The notes under the pieces are model-generated. The model did no database searches. It was not told the DNA's origin and worked only from the letters and a program-made list of their open reading frames with translations. Of a stretch of DNA of 64,000 bases, positions 46,001-57,830 are shown in pieces. A program made the position numbers and the translations under genes. Source of the DNA: Syngnathus acus. Taxonomy: Eukaryota; Chordata; Actinopteri; Syngnathiformes; Syngnathidae. Numbering within the stretch: position 1 is the first letter of the stretch; the number at the start of each line of letters is the position of its first letter. The stretch lies in NCBI RefSeq assembly GCF_901709675.1, contig NC_051094.1:11776501-11840500 (forward strand), written 5' to 3'.

Positions 46001-49000
46001 AGCTGACTTTTCCAGGATGAGCAGCTGGAGATAGAGTGACAGCATCAAGGCGTGTGATGCCGGACCAGTAGTTCCATCTCCATGTTAATGCTCAAGGGAC
46101 AGCTTTAGTAAAGTCGAGCAGGGAGGTGTAATCAGACCCCCAGACTGCGATTAATGTTCCTCATTTATCTTCAGGGCACTGCGGCTCAGTAAAACTCAGA
46201 ACAGTTCACCCAGGAAGCTGTTTACTGAACACCATTATGCCTGAAGCCATGGAAATGAGCCGAAACGTTTCCACCTTAAGAGCTAAGAGGACTCAATATG
46301 CTAAAATCTAACAAACTATGGGGAAAAAAAAAAAACAGCCACAATACAAACTGTCCAATTCCTGACTGTACTTAATACCTAAGCTTTGTGTCATTAGTTT
46401 TTTTTTTTTTTTTAATCTGTGGCCACGAGGATGTTTTGTGCTATTTTTTTAGCTCACCATTCAAATGATGTGTTTATGAAAGACAAGAAGAAAAAAAAAA
46501 GGTCTTTCGGCCAATCTGGCTCAACATTAACTGCCCCATAAATGAAGCTCAGCTGAGAAACTGATAGATTTTATGAAGCGTGTGACCCAGAGCTAACATA
46601 ACCAAAATCGCACTCATTCCAGATGCACATTAATAATGATCTATTAGGGTTTTGTGGCTATATTATTTACATCTTTACCACATGGTCATAGAAATGTCAT
46701 CTCGGTCAGTAACCTTCTGTCGGTAGGAACCCATCAATCTGTTGCCAACACCTCGCTATTCATTCTGCCACCTACACTTGCGCACAGATTTACACAACCT
46801 TGCGTCGTTAGGCTGACACGTCTATTTATTCTGGAAAAATTCTCTTAAAACAGCAGCACTCCACAGGGTGTTTTGCCACCCCTTTCCACAACTAATTCAC
46901 AACCCCCTTAAGTGGAATTTAAATCACCACAACCTATGAACATTCTAGTCCTGCCCTGGTAAAATAAATTTCAGCAATCTAAATTGGTACCAGCGAGTCC
47001 ACACTCACACCCATGATATGCGTGATCAATAGCATACCGCAGTGTGTTCCAAGCGTGGTCAGTTGTTGTTGTGTGTGTGGACAACAAAAGCAATCATCTG
47101 TGATGATGATCCAGTTTAACAACCAAATCACATAATGCAAGCCTAACATGGCTCTTTTAAAGGGGGGGGCGTTCAGAAAGCAAAATTACTGTAGCTTCTT
47201 TGTCAAGATTTGATGTAGCTATTATAACTAAATTGGTATAGGCCTAAACTAGAAATGTTATCAGACATGACGGAAGGAGAGTTCTGCTATTTTAAGGTTA
47301 GAACATTTCCACTGATTGTCATGATTGTGGTTTCAGTTTGAAAATGTGTAGAGTCACTCTTGAACATACTGAGAACTATTTGCCAGATTTGTATCCTTCT
47401 ATACATCTAAATAAAATTCACAAACTACTGAACCATCTGTGAGAAACCGGCAAGAGGCAGGGGATGTGTCACCTTCAATTGTCACCTTTCTTACCAAAAT
47501 CTTTGTGGGATGACATCCAGCCGATCTCCTTGAGAGACACAATGGCCAACAAACCCGAGCCCACAAAGGAGCCTATCCCGGAGAAAAAGAAGAAGAGCCC
47601 CATGATGGCACTCTGCATAGACTTGGGTGCAGCAGAGTAAGCAACTCCAGTCCTGCAGAAAAGAGAACACACTTATTTCATTAGTGTCAATGAAAACATC
47701 AGGCTGCTTTGCTGGTAGCTTTTTGGTTTAGTTCTAAGTAGTAGTAAGAGTAGTTGAGATGTGTCAAACAACGATTAATCGAGTAATTGGTAATAATTGA
47801 GAATTGTGAAATTCTGAATGCAAAATAGAATGCACAACTTGGTCATAACATAATTACAGCATTTTGAAATTGTGTCTACACTGGTTTTCAATATAAAGGT
47901 CAAAGGTAATTGGTGGTCCTTGTCTATAGTCTGGCAGCATTTTCTAGTTGGTTGTCATCTGTTATGCGATGCTATAGTCTGGAAGACAACCACATTTCAA
48001 ATTTCTGGAAGACAAATCATACTGTTTGCACAGACAGATGGAAAGCATGAGGTGAGGAGTGGGGGTGTCTTATTTTCCACCACCAGACCAGTCTGCCTGC
48101 AAGCTGACATTGATAATTTCATGGCACCTCATGTGATTTTTCAAATACAGCCCGATAGCTACATCTGTCTAGGAAGATTACAGAATTGAGGTTGAATAGG
48201 TTTGCTTTTTATGACAGCCTCCTAACATATTGATGCCTATGTCTTGGTAAGGGGGCGACAAAAACATTGGGATTAAAGCATTGTAAACCGTAACCTTTCT
48301 ACGTGATTTCAATTATTGCGTTTTTGTATCAGGATTGTATCATAGGATAGGAGCTTTTGATTGTAATTTTTGACAGCAAAAGAAGTAATGCCTGCAAAAC
48401 AGAAAACAGTGTGAGGTAATAATTTGCAACAAAAGTCTCAGATCAAATCTAAATGATGTTCACATCCCCACCATGAATGAAACAAACAATGTAACCTTTT
48501 CAGCCCAAAAAAAACAAAAGAACAAGGGATTTCAAATGCATTGTGCATTTTCTTCCAAGAGAGCATGTAAAAGTGCTTTTCTTGCAAACAAACTGTCAAG
48601 AGTACTTTTCTGAGAAAACAAAATGAAAACAACTGGCCTTGTACAAAAGTAAAAAGTTCCTTGGTGTCTTTCAAGACAGCGGAATGAATATGTTTGATGG
48701 TAGTGGCTTTTGATTTATTCAAACAAAAACAGACGAAGAGAAAAAAATATCTTTTTAGTCAACCTACTTAATGTCACAATTCTGTCAGACTATTCTCCTT
48801 GATGCACGAGCTGAAGTATGGAGCGAGAGGGAGACAGGGCTAATTTTTAAATTATTTTAGGGAACTGAGCTAAAATGGCTGACGTGCTAACCAGTGCTTC
48901 ACCGTGCAACCTTATGCCTATATCCATGCATTGTAATTACAAAATGCAATATAAAATGGTTTTAATTTGGGAAAGAAAGTGGGGGACAGGATAGGCATAT

Positions 49001-52000
49001 ATATAATTTGCAATAACTAAAGTGAATGCCTGTTGAAATTGTTAAATTACCCCAAAAATTGCCATGGAAGTCACAGTGTGGAAGAGAGTTCACGTCGGCT
49101 GGAGTAAAATGAAGGTTACGTAACTAAACCTGGCAGTAAGTAAAAGCGCTAAAACTTATAAGCTGTACATAGTGGGATGGAAAAATATGTAGTGTTCCCC
49201 GGTAACACACTTTTGCTACCCACAATTCTAACCTAAGACATGTTTCTTTTACTTATACATTGCCCGCTGTGGCATATCTGTTTGCATGAGTGAGAGAGAG
49301 ACAGAGAGCAAAAGAGTAAGTGTGAGGGAGAGCGAGAAAGAGAAGCTCTTAACAAGCTCTTCTGCAGTTGAAGAGATGAATTTGTGGAATAGTTGTTCAC
49401 AGAAACCAATATCAAACATTTATTAAGATGCAGCAAGCACTGACACCGACTTTGGAGTCGGGTCAGACAGGGAGCCACATTTGACTCTGCCTATGCCACA
49501 AAAGAGCTACAACACTGCCCAGCATCCATGTTTTGAAAAGCAAAAGCCTCCATCCATCCATCCAAGTACCTGCAATGCTGGCAAAGATTTCACTGATGCC
49601 TATCAGCACATATTGAGGCACTTGCCACCAAATGGGTAAATCCGCTGCATAGTAGACTACGTTGCCAAGCACTTGCTCAATGGGACCATTTGCGTTGATA
49701 ATCTCCAGGCGTTTTGTCTCCAGAATACCTGGGAAGAGAAAAACAGGCCATTTGACATTAACTGTGAGTCAAAAGCAAAACAAAAACCTCATATACAAGA
49801 CTAGACATGTGACCTCATTGCCAATTTAGTGACTAAGCGTTTTTTTATATTTTATTTCCATCCATTTCATCAGGCTCAACTCCACGTGCTTCTGTATTAT
49901 GACCGCGACGAGAAGTCCTTTATGAAAATGGCCACTTTAAGTAGACCATTAACCACTACTTCATTCTTTACTGAACCTGGTGGCTATTATTGTGCAGCCA
50001 GCAGCTCCAGTATTTGCAGACAAGGCCGAAAGGAAGCCTCATATCATAACAACACTTAATGCTGCACTTGGAGAGCAGTTGGAGTCATGTAATCCGACCA
50101 TGGAATAATAGAAGCTGTCCATCTCAGTCCATACAGCGACTGGGATGCAGTGACTAAGACCTTCACTACAAACACACAACCCTACTTAGCCCCTCCTTAC
50201 GAAACACCCCGAGATGATCCCGGGTCCTGGCGATTGAGCTCCCTTAGATGCAAATTAGAAGACAAACTTTAAAGCAAATAATGTAATATTGTAAAAAAAA
50301 AAAAAAAAAAAAGGCTTAATATTTTATGAGAGCCTGCTTTCTTCAGGTCTCCCCTCACTTTGTACACAAACAAAAATCAAATAGCAATTGGTTTTTGCAG
50401 GCCAGTATACTATATCTGGCGACTTCTCGTAATGCACAGGAGGTCCAACTTGCACTGGAGACATTTCATTGCAGGAGAGTTGCAGGCTGAATATTCAATG
50501 TGCTCAACTGCACTATTCTCGATAGCACCTATTTTCACCTGGGTTGCAGGTTTAGCCTAGCTGACTTCTGTGTTTGCATGCTTTCTCCAGTACGCCCGAT
50601 TCCTTCCACATTCCAAAATCAGGTACAGTAAGGCTCTTAGTGGATGGAAAGTGTAGAGTACATTTATGTCAATGTCATCACTTTGTCCAAACTAAGTGAA
50701 TGCGGGAGCCACACTGCTTGTGCGCAAACTCACTGTTCTGTGACCAATGCCCACATGACTGCTCCATCGTAAACCCTTTTTCATCGCTCCCAGGAATTGC
50801 TCGCTGCAATATTCAGAATTTATTTTGCTGTGAAAGGGCTTTACTTTCCCCCAGAAGGGAGTGATAAAATCAGACACTGGATTGGTTCTTTCAATCTCAT
50901 AACTGAATAATGTCGGAGGACCATCTTTCCATCTTAAAATGCCAATGTCCTCTGAAAAGATACTCTCAGAATTACATAATACAGGCTGTTCACATGTCGG
51001 GGTTATTTATCGATCTGTGACGTAATATAATGAGATTTACTGTTTCGCTTAATATTATATGACTGATGTTAAAAATTCAGTGCCATATTCCAAACAGATG
51101 CAATTAGGCATGTTTTATAGTCTTGAATATGAAATGTGACGTGGAGGTGGTTCCATCTTTGAAACTTGACAAAATAATCCCTAATTTTATTCTATCTTTT
51201 TGCCAGGTCAATTTCTAAGACAGAGTACACAGGGAACATGTTTTTGTGTACTCACCCGCTGCCACAGCCGACCACATGACAAAGAACATCCCCACTGCAA
51301 TCCTCTTCAGAGAGGAGGGCAACAGGCCACGCCGCTTCAAAATAGGGTCCACCACTTTGTCCTTAAGAGGAATCAGCATGAGGATGAGCACAGCATCAAA
51401 CATGGTGAGCCAGGCTGCCGGGAAGCGAAATATCTGGAGGATTTAGAGGAAATAGATTAAATAAAACTGTACAAAATGCAATAAAGCGTGAAAGCTGTGG
51501 AGAATTTTCTCCACAATCTAACACAGCTGACTGAGTCTGTATGTGGATGCACTTTTGGCTTGCTATTACTTGGCACCCCCCAGGTGGTCATAGTTAAATG
51601 TGACTGAAAACTGGACTATACCAATGCATTTGAATGCATTTCCACAACAGTCTCTTTATCAAAGAATCACTCTTGATCCCCAAGCAGACTATGTGGAGTA
51701 TTACACCAACATTTAGAAGTTTGAACCATGATCAAAGGAACCTGCAAATGTTTCTGCAAAAGTTAAAATGCCTTCTAATTGTCTCTCTGGCTAAAATCAT
51801 CTTCCCAAAATAAACTCACTTTTGTTAAATGTGTCTATTGTTAGCAAATTAAAATTTTCAAATTAATCAATTTCCTTTTCCATACAAATCCCTTTATAAG
51901 TAACAAGTACTGGAGTTCCCTTACACTTATCCAGCAATTTCTCGGATGCAGGTAAAACTCAGTTAAGTAGTATTCTTGTGGATATGTTTGTATGTAAGCA

Positions 52001-53647
52001 TTTGCATCTAAAAAGTGTAAACTACTCAAGCAAGGTGACTGCAAATTATGTATCGACAGATGCTGAAAAAACAGACATATGTATATGCAATTGTTTTTTT
52101 CTTCAAGTTCTAAATGCTTCCTTTTCATTTGTAGCACTGCGCTTTATGTCGCAGTGCACATCCGAACAGAACGAACATGACAAATTGCTCTGTTCCTACT
52201 CATGCATATGTATTCACAAGAGGGCCCAAAGACAAGCGTGGGTTTCGTGCAAAGACGATGAGGATGCATAAAGAGAATCTGATTTTCTATTCTATCTATG
52301 AAAACAGCAGAGGAACGCATATTACTACAGATTTATTTTTATATCACTAAACCTTGAATTTTTGTGAGTTAGTGTTGAATCTTGAATCTTGAAAAGGGTT
52401 GAATTGATTGCTCGGTTAGGAGCAACACACGTTGTGGTTAGAGGAAAGCGGCACGCACGCTATGTGCACTCAGAAACCATTAGTAAATATCGACACAGTA
52501 CAAAGACTGCATACCCTTCCCACATTCTCCAGCATGCCTCAGTATAAAATATATGGTACATAATATCCATCCATCTACTGCATGTTTAATACCACTTAGA
52601 TAGCTAGACAGGTTGATAAAACAGAAGACAAAAAAACACACACACACACAAACACGCACACATACACTGAAGAGATGAAACGATTGCATTTAGCGTTGAA
52701 TGTAACGCACCATAAATAATTACAAGACATTCATTCACTTGCAGTTCCACTTTCAGTGTTCTGTCTCCTTGAATAGATCTAATTTGTTCAGTTATGCCAT
52801 TGAGCTGTGTCAGGTGAGGAAGTAAAAAAACACTGCGGCATCAAATCTCATTTCCTCTTTGATTTTGAGAAGTGTCAAGACTTGTAGCATACAAAGTCTG
52901 GGTTTCATTTCGATCGTATGTGCTGTGCAGTATGTGGAGAAAGAAAACAACCTGCCATGTTGTTTATCAGCATTAAACATTAGATCTTGTTTAGGTGAAA
53001 TATGAAGTTAAGGCAAAGATATTCATGAATTCCATTCTAATCGTTAAAATGACTCGATTACCTGAAAAGGTACCCGAAATGACAGCTGTGTTATATCATG
53101 TAAATGGACTGTGTATTTGTATGCGGTACTTCTACTTTACAGATGAGAAAATAAAGCAAGACTGCAGATGTATCCGGCCATGTTTCATCATAATATCTTT
53201 CCAACAAATATCTCCGCCAATAATAATCTCACGTAAAGATGGAAAGACAACTAAATTAATCGAGAGCCATCAAACGGAGGCTGTTCTGGAGTGTTCCAAC
53301 TACAGACAGGTTGCTAATCGGCAAGGTATTAGTCTGTTAAGTAAAGTTGTGACTTAATCCCTAAATCATACCACAACCTTTGTCAGCCCCCAGCTGTTCC
53401 CTACCTCTGTCACTGGGTCAGTGACCTACAGTTTTCAATAACAATAATAATATAATAAAATAATATTAATAATGATAATTATTTTATTTGTTTCAGACTC
53501 TCAAGGTCGCCGTACCTCAAGGACATTAAATAAAAATAAAACACATTAAAAACAACAAGACAGAGAAAGAGCGAGAGAGAGAGTGAAAAAAGAGAGGGGA
53601 AAGAGAGAGAGAGAGAGAGAGAGAGTGAAAAAAAGAGAGGGAAAGAG

Positions 53648-53691
<44 letters not shown>

Positions 53692-56600
53692 CAGAGGAAG
53701 TGGTCGGAGACAATGACAGACGTCAGACGAAGTGGTCGGAGACAATGACAGAGGTCAGAGTGAAAAGGCCTTTCTAAACAGATGATTTTGAGTTTAGATT
53801 TGAAGTGTGGGACTGGTTGTGTGTTGCGGAGGTCAGGGGGGAGGAGTACCAGAGCTGGGGGCGCAGCATGGCTGAATGCCCTGCTACCCAAAGTGACGAG
53901 ACGGGCAGGAGGGACAGTGAGGATGGCAGCGGTGTGTGGGGTGAGTGAGGGACGGAGGTGGTAGATGTTTCTGAGATGGAAGTAGGAGAACCGGATGATG
54001 TTTTTATGGGAGGTGAAGGAAAGTGTAGATTGTCAACAATCTAGGTTCCTTTTGTACAAAACGTGGTGCAGTGGTATTGAGATGCAGTATACAAAAATAA
54101 ATATCCAATCTTGCCAACAAATCTATACTAGTTGTGGCATGGCTTGTTTATTTACCATGTGGGAGTCAGTCGTGCTGTTCAAGGCAGCAACAGGAATCCT
54201 AAGATGGAGGCCCTGCAGGATGTATGTCGTCTGCATCTGTATGTCATGAACAGATTAACATTAAAGAATTTAATGTGCTTTTCTCGATATTTATAGACTC
54301 ACATTTGTCACTGTATAAAATACATCTTATAAATTCCCAACTGATTTACCTGGAAATACACTGTCCAGTAAGGAATAAGGGCTAAGAAAACTGGTAGGAT
54401 TTTCACCAAAGATTTCACTTCCTCCACTTTCTCTTCAGGGAATTTTCCTCCATAGGTCACTTTGGCAGAATCCAACAGAGTTGGTTTATTGCTTCTACAA
54501 AACAAAAAGGATATATATATTTTTTTTATCTGTGACTGACATTGATCACTGTACATGTTAACAAGGTTCTGAGTGTCACAAGTTTGGGTTTCCATCCCGA
54601 CGCCTCCATTACAGTACAAATTCCAATGAACTTAACGATACTGGTATCGGCCGCCCTTTTGTGGCCATTTCACAACCAGGAAATAGAAATTAGAATAAAA
54701 AAATTGCCATTAATTTCATGAAATTTTAAGGAAAATTGCTATACAATATTGTGTTATATGGGTCTTTAAAATTATCTGTTTTTGTTAGGGGGGTGTCGGT
54801 AACATACTTTTCAACCTATATACAATCAAATTTAGTAGATAAGAGTCTTTTAGAGATGGAATAGAAACTTCAACATCGTGTAATCACAATCTCAGGAGAA
54901 ATGGTTTAATAAGAGTTTCTTTAAACCTACTTGCGTTTGGTAATTTAAACTACAATGTCAATTTTCAGATTTTCAGATGTTATTAATTATCTAGTTTTGG
55001 TTTTAAGTCAAGCAGACACACATGAGAACATCCTTGCGGAAGATGGATGTCAGTAACAGAAGAAAAAAAGCATCAGGATCAAATGAGCGATGAGAAAAGG
55101 GTTTGACCACACCGAGCTGCATTAACCCACTGGAGTCCGTTGACGCAGCACAATCATTTTGTTATTCAATTAAGGTGCGGAATGTTCAGCTTAACAAATA
55201 GACAAGGGTGACGTATTACCTGAGCAAGTCAGGTTCTTTGGGTTTTGAGGAGCAACAGGCAAAGCTCAGTATCTTGAACATATCAGTGAAAGCACTGCCA
55301 TCAGCAGGCTTGGTGATAAAAACGGTGCGGCCCAGGAGGAAAACAAGGAAGGAAATCCCAAGGCACACGGTAGGAATGATGTAGCCAAGCTCAAAGCTGA
55401 CATTTTGCTGGATGTAGGCTACACCTCCCAGTGACAAGATGGCACCAAGGTTAATGCACCAGTAGAACCAATTGAAGAATCGGCGTGTGGCCTCCGGTCC
55501 TCGGTCTTTGACCTATTGGAGAACATCAACAAAGGGGTCGCTGTTACACACACACATATAATACTGCAAATCATAAAGCCGCCTCAGAAATGCCCTTGTC
55601 GTCTATTAAATGAACTCCGGAAAAAAACTTTTCAGTCTGCTAACAAAAACAACAACAGCAAAACTTGAAGTCCTTATTGTACTCAAAAGATATTCAAAAG
55701 GTTTAACAACCTGATCACATCTGCTGTGCAAAAAAGTTGGTATTATTTTGAGCGGTGAAATGTGAAAAGATCAGACGGGTCAAAATTCTTTCTCCACCAT
55801 TCGATTAGTCAATGTCTATATGGGATAAAATTGCAAATATCAATGGCATCTAATTCTCTGAAAAATGAATGAATGAATATGGATTCTGTGAGACAGCGTG
55901 TCCGACCTTATCCAAAATATTGCTATTTTCGTTTTAATATTTTCAGACTTGTGTTATTGTATTTACTATATGGATGTCCTCCTATTTTGCTGACAATCAG
56001 TCACATTTTTTCGTTCAATAAGTGGCGTAATGTTTCACCAAGAAAGAACATGTAATCTGACGGTATAAGTGCGATCTAAATGATGGAAATACTTCTATCA
56101 AAATAATTCAGTAAACCAGTCCAAAATGTATGATCTAGTGACACATTAATTGGTCCAAAATAGCAGCATACAGTCATTTTAGGTTCTTGCCTGTGGATTA
56201 AACCTTTTTTCAGGGAATCGAATACCGGACAAAGAATTTTGATCTGTTTCTTTAAGGAGGCCTCTGGTGATAGCACAATAACAGAAATAGATTACACAAC
56301 ATTTGGTTCAATATGTATTCTTGAGACAGCAGTGACCCACACTCCTTTGGAGGAAACAAATAGATAATATCTGTATGTGATGAAAAGGAAAAACAGAACA
56401 GTGGTTCAGAGTTTAAATTAATTTCTAAGGTTCCTCACTGTTTTTGTGTGGATTTTAGAAAAGTAAAATAATGTTTTAGAATCGTGCAGAAAAGTACAAT
56501 GTTTATAAAGCACTTAAAAATGTTTCGCTCTCCTCCACTTACTGGAACATGTGTGCCTCTGATTCTTCCATTGGCAATCAGTTACATTCAAATGTCTGAC

Positions 56601-57830
56601 TGATCTACTCTGTACACTGTTATGTTTTGATTGTTGTGAAATCCAAGACCTATTTATTTCTGTTTTTCTCTTTTGGTTCCCTGCAACATAAGGGTCTTAT
56701 CTGAAGCAGTGTGGTTGTTCATGATCAAAAGCATTGACACAAAGTCAGAAACGTATAATAAGCACGGGCTGCTCTCTGAGGTAACGATATCAGCCCTCCT
56801 GTGAAAATGTTTTCTCATGGCTGGTGTGATTAGGTTTAGAAAACTGATCACTGTTTTTTTGTTTGTTTTTTAACATTTATATGCATATTAGCAGTAACGT
56901 TTTTTCTCCCTACCGAAATGGGAGCATTGTTTCACTTCTTATTCTCCATGTTTGGTACTTTCCTTACGCATGTTTGTGGTCGTGACTCTGTGTGTGATTT
57001 TGTATGTGTGCAAAATACAATAAACTGGCTTTGACGATGAATAACTGCGGGTCTAATTGAACCCTCATGGTAAAGATAAAGTAAATCACATGTCTGACGA
57101 AACTATGTCTGACTGCATTCCCAATTATGCAAGCTGACGTTAAAAGACTGCTCACATTTAGATACATTACAACAATTGGATTGGCATTTGCATTCTTAAT
57201 TAAACACGGTTAAAATCACAACGTGATGCTATTCGTGCAATACCTGGTCTGCTCCAAATGGAGTGATGTTTGACTTGACAGTCCCTACACCCAATGCAAT
57301 GAAAAAAAGTCCACTGTAAACTATAGGGCCACAATAAGGTGCACGGATGGGGCAGGTCACATTGCTTGGAGGGGTACTGTTTGTGCTGAGACACTCAGCG
57401 GGTTGCACTGGAAATGCAGCCTCTTCTCCACACATATTTACTCTGGTGTCTTCATTTGAAAGGAAAGGGAAAAATAGAATACCTATAAAGTACAAAATCA
57501 AACTTGAGGCAATAGTCCAAAACTTGCCAAGGTATGCATCGGCCAACCAGCCTCCAAATGGGGATATCAGGTAAGTTACCCCCATGAACATCAGGGGAGC
57601 CTGACTGGCTTGCGTGCCCTCCCAATAGAAAGGGCTACTATTCAAAAAGAGGACAAGGTTGGATGTAATGCCATAGAACTGCAATCCTTTCCAGTGATTC
57701 AGCCAGCAAGGATAGCAGCACATGCAAGTCTTCTTCCCTGGAAACTGATGGGGGTTGACGGTCTCCTATTAGTCCCATTATCCGAGTCCAAGAGAGGTGT
57801 GCTCTCGTTGGTATGCTTGTTGATAGCCAT
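42917..57830 (-). CDS. slc15a4: Solute carrier family 15 member 4 (endolysosomal H+/histidine-peptide transporter), eight exons, frame interrupted
   Basis: Eight coding exons on the minus strand: 57244-57830, 55220-55512, 54350-54494, 54156-54236, 51256-51433, 49570-49728, 47495-47652 and 42917-43068. All introns are GT-AG. SLC15A4 (PHT1) is a 12-helix proton-coupled oligopeptide transporter of the endolysosome membrane that exports histidine and small peptides and supports TLR7/TLR9 signalling by recruiting TASL. Without the indels the length would be 583 residues, close to the 577 of human SLC15A4. Visible hallmarks are an N-terminal acidic-dileucine sorting motif (ESTPLL), ExxER in the first helix, the PTR2 signature [13 protein letters not shown], and [20 protein letters not shown] near the C-terminus. 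The odd feature is three single-base indels: extra bases near 57707 and 57679, and one base missing near 47643. As given, the frame stops after 43 codons. The cause is either assembly error or recent loss of function. Confidence 0.93.
47495..47652 (-). CDS. slc15a4: slc15a4 exon 7 (one base missing)
   Basis: Exon after the acceptor cttttctgcag and before the donor gtaaga. Both flanking phases (1 and 1) require a length divisible by three, but the exon is 158 bp. The expected protein is [20 protein letters not shown]. The DNA gives CTG GAG TT followed directly by GCT TAC, so one T of the Phe codon is absent (plus strand, the AA at 47643-47644). After that the frame is open: [20 protein letters not shown], then [13 protein letters not shown]. 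Confidence 0.93.
49287..49345. repeat. GA-rich imperfect microsatellite
   Basis: Imperfect GAGA repeats in an slc15a4 intron, about 230 bp downstream (plus strand) of the TTTATT-rich stretch and just outside exon 6. Confidence 0.7.
49570..49728 (-). CDS. slc15a4: slc15a4 exon 6
   Basis: Exon of 159 bp after the acceptor ttcttcccag and before the donor gtactt, phase 1 at both ends. It reads [20 protein letters not shown], then [20 protein letters not shown] and [13 protein letters not shown]. Confidence 0.95.
50520..50640 (+). mobile_element. Decayed SINE fragment
   Basis: gtgtttgcatgctttctcca, then cgattccttccacattccaa, resembles the middle of the SINE family at 37985. Strongly diverged. 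Confidence 0.4.
51256..51433 (-). CDS. slc15a4: slc15a4 exon 5
   Basis: Exon of 178 bp after the acceptor aatcctccag and before the donor gtgagt. It reads [20 protein letters not shown], then [20 protein letters not shown] and [20 protein letters not shown]. It leaves one base of a split glycine codon. Confidence 0.95.
52630..52672. repeat. (CA)n microsatellite
   Basis: Imperfect CA repeats in an slc15a4 intron. Confidence 0.85.
53565..53690. repeat. (GA)n microsatellite
   Basis: About 125 bp of GA-rich sequence with long perfect GAGA runs (for example 53652-53690), producing spurious RERER and SLSLS reading frames on the two strands. Confidence 0.95.
53691..53754. repeat. 32-bp tandem repeat, two copies
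   Basis: Units at 53691-53722 and 53723-53754 share gaagtggtcggagacaatga with two or three differences; the start of a third unit follows. It abuts the GA array. The sequence that follows to about 53985, which includes aggagtaccagagctggggg, looks like a dispersed fish repeat that I cannot name. Confidence 0.85.
54156..54236 (-). CDS. slc15a4: slc15a4 exon 4 (81 bp)
   Basis: Short exon of 27 codons between the acceptor gacatacag and the donor gtaaat, phase 0 at both ends. It reads [15 protein letters not shown], matching MQTTYVLQSLHLRIP of human SLC15A4, followed by a variable loop. Confidence 0.93.
54350..54494 (-). CDS. slc15a4: slc15a4 exon 3
   Basis: Exon of 145 bp. Its first base completes the codon split from exon 2. 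It then reads [20 protein letters not shown] and [20 protein letters not shown], ending TVYFQ at phase 0 before the donor gtaaat. It covers the cytoplasmic loop and the start of the second helix bundle. Confidence 0.95.
55220..55512 (-). CDS. slc15a4: slc15a4 exon 2
   Basis: Exon of 293 bp after the acceptor tccaatag and before the donor gtaata. It reads [20 protein letters not shown] (PTR2 signature), then [20 protein letters not shown] and [20 protein letters not shown]. It ends with two bases of a split codon. No frame damage is seen. Confidence 0.95.
57244..57830 (-). CDS. slc15a4: slc15a4 exon 1 (start codon; two 1-base insertions)
   Basis: The ATG at 57830-57828 opens [17 protein letters not shown], with the lysosomal sorting motif ESTPLL. 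The first helix should read [20 protein letters not shown]. In the sequence an extra G (plus-strand C at about 57707) precedes LAESLER and a second extra G (about 57679) follows it, so the three parts lie in three different frames and a TGA is met after codon 43. Exon length is 587, whereas phase-0 splicing requires a multiple of three (585), which independently supports two surplus bases. After the second site the frame is open to ITPFGADQ and the donor gtattg. The translation includes [20 protein letters not shown], typical of the family. Confidence 0.92.

Larger units (their letters stand above)
43069..57243. other. slc15a4 introns
   Basis: Introns at 43069-47494, 47653-49569, 49729-51255, 51434-54155, 54237-54349, 54495-55219 and 55513-57243. 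They hold a GA-rich microsatellite (49287-49345), a decayed SINE fragment (about 50520-50640), CA repeats (52630-52672), and a long GA array followed by a dispersed-repeat-like segment (53545-53985). No other gene is recognised. Confidence 0.6.

Noticed and set aside
47495-47652. Explaining the slc15a4 exon 7 frame by a different splice acceptor or donor
   Set aside because: The AG and GT used are the only ones at the conserved boundaries, and neither shifting exon 6's donor nor exon 7's acceptor restores LEFAYSAAP.
53479-53777. Ser/Leu-rich and Arg/Glu-rich frames
   Set aside because: Translations of the GA microsatellite.
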